64,000 bases of DNA, taken from contig CALZFC010000093.1 in the NCBI GenBank assembly GCA_945643635.1, positions 725,001 to 789,000 of the forward strand, read 5' to 3'. The stretch is from Allodiplogaster sudhausi (taxonomy: Eukaryota > Nematoda > Chromadorea > Rhabditida > Diplogasteridae). Within the stretch, counting starts at the first letter, position 1. Every line of letters starts with the position of its first letter. Below, piece by piece: positions 57,396 to 64,000 of this stretch. The notes below the pieces were generated by a model. That model did no database searches. It was not told the DNA's origin and was given only the letters and a program-made list of their open reading frames with translations. Both the position numbers and the translations under genes were made by a program.

Positions 57396-59130
57396 TCACT
57401 AACTATTTAGTCTTGGCTGCGCGCAGATTCCGTTTTCTACGCTCGAGCTGGAAAATGTCGTCCATGAGCCATCCGAGATTCTCATTCTCACAGCAACTTC
57501 ATTGCCCTCGCACGTATCCTCTGAAGGAGTTCAGAGTAGAAGAAATTTAACTAAAGTTTATCTTCTAGTAAACACATCGATTGATATCGTATTTGGAATA
57601 TCATGAGTTGGACCATTGTATTTACAATTAAGTTCTTATAAGTTATGTAGAATTTGTTTTTCTTAAAAGACCATGAACACCCAAAACTCCTGCACGGAAA
57701 GATCTGTATAAAAGTGCCGAGATACTGTAATGCGCTTCGCTTTTATTATAATATGTACTGAAATGCAGTACACACGGACTCCTAAAAACTTTCAGAAAAA
57801 TTTTGAAAGTGAAACTTTTCTTCGATATTTCGATATTTCCTCGGGAATCTTGGCAGAATGACAAACGTATCGTTTTACTTTGCTGAAGTGTTCGCATGAA
57901 GGAGACATAGACCGACTAGTGTAATCGCTTAAGGCATGAAAGAATTGAGTTTCATGGTCCTTTAACAGAGTTATACTGCAATTTCTTTATGAACAATAGT
58001 TTAAAAAAAACGAACGATCGCTTAGATTGGAGTAGTCGAAAGGACTGCCGTCCGTCCACTCGAATTTGTGCGTACTCGTGTTGCACTTCAGGCCAATGGC
58101 AACGTACGAAAGGCGATGGAGGACCGAGGAACGAATGCGGTCGTTCTCCTCAAATTATTATAGATTATTATTAATTATTTAATAAATTATTATTTAAAAA
58201 AATTTATTCTTATCAAGCATTTGTTTGGCTGCAGGGATGAATGCACTCAATGATGTAATAAAGCGGAAGAGTCCCGACCAGGACCGTCTCGAAGGCCGTG
58301 TCGGGCTACATCCCTTCACATTGCGGGCCAGTCGAGCTTGGGGCGAGCGTTAAAATATGAAGGTGGGCCAGGCCCAGGCCTCTAGAGTTTCTTGAGAAAG
58401 AGAGAGAGAGACAGCCTTGCGCGGGTAGTGCCCCGGCTGGCACCAATGAGAATGAGAATTGATTTTGGGACGGACCCGGACCAGCCCTCCATCTATGAGG
58501 CAGAGACAACAGAACAAAAATGTTCTCATTGGTTTTGGGGTGTCATTTAAAACATTAAAATTTTTTATTAACTTAAAATTGCATACAAACAGAAATTGGA
58601 ATTCTGATTTAACTACTTTAGTTCCACATTTATTGTTTGTAAAATAACAATTTGAATATCAGCAGTAGCAAAAATCACGTTGAAACAATGTTGTGCGGCG
58701 TTTTTTGTGCTCTAATAACTTCTTGCATCATGCTGTGCAAGGCCCAGGCCCGGCCCCGTCTCCAAACTTTCTAAAACCCCACCTGTGCCGAGTGGATCGA
58801 GACGACCGAGCCGCCGTCCTCCTTGCACGTGTCCTGTAGTTGGTCGACGACGTGCGTGTACTCAGTCATCCACATGCACCGCCCCGCCAGCCATGGCTCG
58901 GACGGCCACGGGCACGACGTGGCTGAGGAAACGATATGGAGTTAAAAGAAAATTATATTAAAGAAATTATATTGCTATTATGCTTTTTTATGTTATATAA
59001 TATAAGAATAATATTAGTAATTTTCTTTAAAAAAAGCATTAATGAAATTTCAGAAATCAAATGCAATCTTGCTTTGCCAACCGAGAGTGAAAAGGGCTGA
59101 AAAGAGGGCGAGACGAAGCAACAACGACAT

Positions 59131-62100
59131 GGAAATCGAGTGCGAAATTGTCAGATGACTTCGCTGAAAGACTTTAGAGATTTTATACCTTCACTCATGT
59201 GAGGACATTTTATGCCAAAGGCGTTATGGATAGAGATAGCGTGATTGAGTACGACAGATAGAGAGAGAGAGAGAGAGAAATAAAGAGAGAGAGAGAGTAA
59301 GAGAGAGAGAGAGAGAAGAAAAGGTTGTCACCAGACAGATAACAAAAGTGAAGAAAGTGGAGTCTTTCAGGCCTGATCGCCCAGAGAATGTTGTACTCAC
59401 ACTCAGCACACATGGAAAGTGCGTGGGCGCGATCTGTGAACAATCTGTGCTTGTCCGCACTCAATATCAGAGATTAGCTCGCTTCACGAGTGAAGACCAG
59501 AGGTGCAAAGTGAAAGTCCAAAATTATGCTGAGAATGTAGACTTTTAATTATTGTAAATATTCAAATTTTATTTATACATACTAAATATGATAATCGGTA
59601 CATCAAATCGCTTCGTTTTAGTGGAAAATTTGCTATAAAATAGCCGAGAAACTTTGTTTTCCGGAGAAAGTAAAATGAAAATCTGATAAAGAAATCAGAC
59701 AGGGACTACCTGGAATTAGGGCCCGACGCGAAATACCAAATTAAAGTTGTAGAAATAGAGAATGACAACGCAGATATGATTCGCCGCTGTCCATAATGAG
59801 AGAGGCTTTCGGAAACAGAAGAAAACAAATTGTTATAGTGGATCCTAAATAACATGAGAGATGAAAATCGGATTGATCATCACAGGATTTTGATGGTATT
59901 TCGTAAGCATATACCGGATTCAGAAATATTTTTCTAACGATTTGATCTTTTTTCTTCGACCTTCTAGATCCTCTAGGGAAAATTTGTTTATATAGATTAA
60001 TTCCCATTTAAAAATCAGCAGGAATTGTTTTAATTTTTAGTTCTTATTTCCATTTCAAAATAATTCTAATTTTTCTTAGACACGAAGTTAATTTACTACA
60101 CTTATGGAGTCAAATTTATTAACATCATAAATTAATTTTTTTTCTAATAGTATATATATTTTATTATACCTGTCATTTTCACAAAAACTCGAAAAAGCAG
60201 CATATTTCTATGGCATTTTTTCAGAGGAACCCACAGTCTTTTTATCCATTGCAACAACTGCGAGGAAGATTTCAAAACTAAAATGTCAATCAAATAACAT
60301 TTTCCACTCGGTCCTCATCTGGGACATACATGGAAATGGTACATTTTCAGTTCTCATCCGGGGCATTCGCTCCAATTTCGGTTCACATCCGTGGAATGCA
60401 TGCAAATAATATCCATAATAGGTTCTCATCCGGGGGAAGCAGAAAATAATATTCGCACTCGGTGCTCATCTGGGAGTTTTTATGTGTGGTCGCTTTTAAA
60501 ACGGCCGGGCAATCTTCTCATACGGGGTGTTCTCATCCAACGGTTCTTAAACGACGTAGCGCCTATTTGTCCGCACTGTTTTCGGTGCGCGCTACAAACA
60601 ACGAATTTTTCTTCTAACCTATTCACTATTTCGTCATCTTTGGTCGCCCTTCTTTATCTCCGACAAACACTCAGTTTCTGTCATGTTGTACATTCCCTGT
60701 CAGATCTCAGTCTTCTAATCACGCCCTTACGCTCGATTTCTGTGCTTCTTTCGTGCAAATGTACGCAAACACCCACGCTGATATCGGTCGCACTAAACTT
60801 CTTAAATGCCAAAAATTGTCTTTCACGTGGCGGAAGATAAATGCAGAAATTCCGTTTAAAATAAGGCATAAACGTACATTTCCGTAGTTATAGGGGAATT
60901 ATGTGAGACACGAAAAAACAATTTACCAATTATTTTTTTGTAATGTTGTACAAATATACCATATCTGTATAAAATCGACTGGAGAGCAATCCCATCTTGT
61001 TTCTAGCTCAAGTACAACACGCTCGGGAACGATTCGGGGATTTAAAATTTTGATAATTTGCGGAGTTGAGGAGATTCTGGCCGCAAAATCGCATCAAATA
61101 CGTGGTCAAATTCAGTTGTAAACCTATGTAAACTATGTAAAATTAAATGCTCTTTCTTACGACGGCAAAACTATGGCGCCTTCTGCTCAAAAAATATCAG
61201 AAACTGGCGAAAAGGTGCCGAATTCAAGACGCATAAAAAAAGTTTTTGCCAAAAAAGTGTTGAAAAAGTGAAATTAAAAGAAAACTCATGCGTTCTTTGG
61301 AACTATTTTCTTAGTTTTAAGAAGACAAATCGAATGATCACTCTAATTCTGCCCATTGTTAAGTTTGAAGCGATTTATGCCAATTTACCTGCTCGCCAGT
61401 TTGAGCAAATGTGAATGTTCAGGCGAAAATTAAGCTACCAATACGTGCTCCAATCCGTTGGTCAACCAGTGTACTAGGGGTTATAAATGCTCCTCTTTCA
61501 CGTGGTGGTGTCGTATCCGCGCCCTCGAAACGTTTTCGGGCCCAAATTGCACCCAAGATATATTTGGGTGTCAATATGACCCCTTAAATGAAATTTTTTC
61601 AAAAAAATTTGTATGACTTTTTTATGCCCCTGGGATTGCTGAACGCAATAAACTTTTCAAAATTCAATTTGGTTTTTTTTACAAAAAGTTATGGCCATTT
61701 AAAATATTTCGACATTTTGAGGTATACTGTGCTTAAAAACGAAAATTAATTTTTGAAAAAAATGTTTTTGGAATCCCCATAGGGAAAATCAAATTAAAAT
61801 CAAAAAATAATTTTATTCCCTGCACTACCTTAATAGGCCCGTGGTCGAATCTCTCAGACAGGCTCTCTTAATATGCTCCCGACAAACATGTGTTTTTTTA
61901 TACAAACAAACATATATAAAAATGATTGCCCTATTTACTGTCTTAGGATGTTTGTTCTAGTTAGAACGAGAAAGCACTTCATGTCAGTTGCAGGTTGCTA
62001 ACCAAATTAGACATGCGCACTCTTACGCGCACTCAGAATAAATTCGCCAAATGTCAACTTGGATAGTTATGTATTTTACCTAAACACTATTTTTACCTTT

Positions 62101-62951
62101 CTTTCAATTAAAAATAAATTGTGTTCATCGGTTTATGCTCTTTTCGCGCGAAGATGCTCTTCTGTCCCTCGTTTCAATTCTGAATGTCTTTCTCTTTGCT
62201 TTTGATCTAAATTTATTGTCCGTTATGAAGATTTAAATTCGATTGTAAAATTTAGAATAAGAGCAGAGTAGTGTGTTATTAATTTCACAAGAGAGCTCTG
62301 TCAAATTTTTCTCAAAAATAACTTTTTTGATAAATTATTTAACGATAGTGTCACATGGAAAATATATAATAGTTATGATAATTTCAGCTTCCTAGTTTCT
62401 TTATTTTGGCTATACTATCTAGACGAAAACAAAGTTTGTAATGGTATTCGTGTGGGAAAGAGTCGTGACTGTCGTGCTATAAAGTACCTATGAAGAGCTT
62501 TTGAGCGAAATCTATTTTTGCCGGGTCCTCTGCTCATTGGCTTCCTTACGATTCTCTCTCAAATGGCATGAATATCACGCTATAGCTTTTTATTTACTAT
62601 TAAGAACATCATAGTCAACTTGATTGCCTACACTGTAGAAAGACTATTCCTGTAGCCTCATCACAATCTCTTCATCTCTGATCACTCATTATCTCTGACA
62701 GACACTCAGTTTCTGTCACCCTGTACGTTCTTGGTACCAGATCTCCGTCCTCTAATCACCTCCCCCATGAATGATCTGTGCGCTTCTTTTGTGAAAATAT
62801 AAGCAAACGCCCACGTTGTTATCGGTCGTCCTAACCAAAAGCTTTTTGAATGCCAGAAATTGTCAGCATTCGAGCGGTGGCACAGCTTTCGAGTGTATAA
62901 AAGCATGGCTAGACCGAGGTATGCTTATCAGTGCTGCTCGAAAAGTCTGCG
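59131..62951. other. Divergent intergenic region between lectins 3 and 4
   Basis: Near lectin 3: TATAAAA on the minus strand at 59181-59187 and a GA microsatellite at about 59255-59315. At 60300-60480, diverged repeats of a CTCATCCGGGG-like motif. Segment 60640-60830 duplicates the lectin 4 promoter (62690-62870). A TTAA-adjacent foldback terminus (GACAGGCTCTC-TTAA) lies at about 61857-61871. No coding exon recognised. Confidence 0.5.
62896..62932 (+). promoter_or_regulatory. Core promoter of lectin 4
   Basis: TATAAAAG at 62896-62903 and GCTTATCAGT at 62923-62932, 20 bases before the start codon; the same arrangement as lectins 1 and 2. Confidence 0.6.
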
Positions 62952-64000
62952 ATGTCAGCAGCTTTCTTCAGCCTCTCCTTCGCCGCTGTTATTATTATTT
63001 CAGTCGGTGAGTAACTTTAAAAAAACTTGTAAAAAAAACTAACATTTGTATAAATTCAGTAATTAATTATTCATACTCCCATTAATCAATTCTTATGTCT
63101 AGGCATTTTTGTAGTTTATAAATTATAAATGTGTTCATAAATCAAATAATGCTATGCCAACTGTACGAATCATCAGTGTCTGGCTGTCCGGGCGAGTACG
63201 AACCACTGATTCATGGTAAGTGCACGCGAGACACGCCCTCCTCAACCAGTCAATATCAGCAACGAAAGAACTGCCAGGGGGACGGCGGAGAGCTCGTTTC
63301 GATCCATTCTGCAGAGGCAAGACTGGCTTTCTTCTTATTGTTGTTCTTTGGTTCTTCCTTCGTTTAATTCATGTTTTGAATGGTTAATCTCAAAAATATC
63401 TTCATTTTTTTTTTCAGGAAAATGAAGCGATCCGCCAGCGTTTGGAGTCCCCCTTCGTCATGATTGGCCTCACGTGTAACGCGACAACAAGAAGGTTCTC
63501 GTGGTTCGACGGCACGCCGTTGGACTACTCTAACATCTGTATGTTCCTTCATTTCCACATCTCTAATAGTAAAAAAAAATGTTTTCCTATTTTGTTGCTG
63601 TCCAGCATCGGACTGCGCCGACTACAACGACATCGTGGTTATGCGCGCAAGCGACGGGATCTGGAATCCTACGTCACCGTCTGGCACCTTCTTCGGCGTA
63701 TGCGGACGACCCGGTCATAACAGTCAGTTTCATTTCTTCCATTCATCTATAAATAGTGTGAATATGCATATCACTTGTAACACGATATCCAACCGCGAGC
63801 TTTTAACATGTGACGTTTATTCAGATGACCGTACTTACAATATATTTCTGTTTTTTTTTGAAGCTACTTTTAAAGGCTCCTGTATTAGTCCTGATATGAT
63901 CCTCTCCAGATGTTGCTTGCAATGACTACGACCAAATCGAAAACTCGCAAACCTGCGTCGCTCTTCGCTCAAACAAGGCTAGAAATTTTGGATCGAAAAA
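62952..64000 (+). CDS. Secreted lectin 4, 5' part only (window edge)
   Basis: Start and first lectin domain of a fourth paralogue. Exons: 62952-63006, 63177-63316, 63418-63538, 63606-63722, 63910-63977, then the window ends in intron 5. Signal peptide MSAAFFSLSFAAVIIISV; first CTLD with GCPGEYEPL, GKCTR, CQGDGGELVSIHS, FSWFDGTPLDYSN, DIVVMRASDGIW, GVCGRPGHN; then ACNDYDQIENSQTC opening the second CTLD. Exon lengths and phases equal those of lectins 1 and 2, so a second CTLD and a CUB domain are expected beyond the edge. Two donors are GC rather than GT: after exon 2 (GAG|gcaaga) and after exon 5 (AAG|gctaga). Confidence 0.88.

Larger units (their letters stand above)
54320..59130 (-). pseudogene. 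Lectin 3 (CTLD-CTLD-CUB) with a 10-base frameshifting deletion
   Basis: Divergent paralogue on the minus strand. Exons: 59130-59082, 58922-58783, 58148-58022, 57520-57404, 57137-57070, 56920-56859, 56607-56469, 56250-56134, 55056-54986, 54732-54563, 54449-54320. Signal peptide MSLLLRLALFSALFTLA; CKEDGGSVVSIHS, FEWTDGSPFDYSN, HIGLQTFVS, WTDGSNFTY, GHCTAMH, PFACSRP, then CUB (YSPSYPG, CCDKIELFDG, VRGFRAHF). Ten exons are in phase. Exon 6 is 62 bases instead of the 72 in lectins 1 and 2; a gap after CTEES removes 10 bases, so reading continues out of frame until it rejoins visible homology (VSIHDQE) in another frame. The exon 3 donor is also non-canonical (CTAA|gcgatc). The rest looks constrained, so the damage may be recent, or an alternative splice may bypass it. 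Confidence 0.75.

Overview
This window looks like the genome of a chromadorean nematode outside Caenorhabditis. The evidence is two cuticle collagen genes, a transthyretin-like secreted protein, an OAC-type acyltransferase with a C-terminal SGNH domain, and secreted lectins with two C-type lectin domains plus a CUB domain. Exons are GC-rich, introns are short and AT-rich with ttncag acceptors, and long GA/CT microsatellites are common. The species is not assigned. All gene models below were built by hand from splice sites, reading phase and comparison of paralogues within the window; none was tested by a database search.

Layout. 1-7.4 kb: two tandem collagen genes (+); the first carries an unusual Tyr-x-Ala-Pro-Val-Glu repeat tail. 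7.7-10.7 kb: a GDE1-like glycerophosphodiester phosphodiesterase (-), convergent with the second collagen. 10.7-14.7 kb: no gene recognised. 14.7-23.2 kb: a 19-exon acyltransferase-3/SGNH gene (+); one intron holds a 55-bp minisatellite and another a 1.7-kb foldback element. 25.1-28.0 kb: lectin gene 1 (+). 28.7-29.5 kb: a transthyretin-like gene (-). 29.5-49.3 kb: an accessory block built by tandem segmental duplication. Its module is a small type I membrane protein with a Cys-rich ectodomain (+) facing a rhodopsin-like GPCR (-). Module 1 has a broken membrane-protein copy plus a GPCR, module 2 has both apparently intact, and module 3 keeps only a decayed GPCR. 49.9-53.3 kb: lectin gene 2 (+). 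54.3-59.1 kb: lectin 3 (-), frameshifted. 63.0 kb to the end: lectin 4 (+), cut by the window edge.

Mobile DNA is abundant: two long foldback elements with TTAA and TA target sites, several TTTAAA-ended MITEs, a small palindromic element, and a 1.43-kb LTR mini-retrotransposon. The LTR element's primer binding site is a nearly complete copy of tRNA-Gly including CCA. Foldback and LTR insertions sit inside the duplicated block, so duplication, insertion and gene loss there can be ordered in time.

How the genes may work together (inference): the collagens are cuticle structure. The lectins, the transthyretin-like protein and the Cys-rich membrane proteins are secreted or surface proteins of the fast-evolving kind nematodes use toward microbes or the environment. 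The GPCRs are candidate chemoreceptors or peptide receptors. Three lectin promoters share a TATA box followed by a GCTTATCAGT motif, suggesting common regulation.
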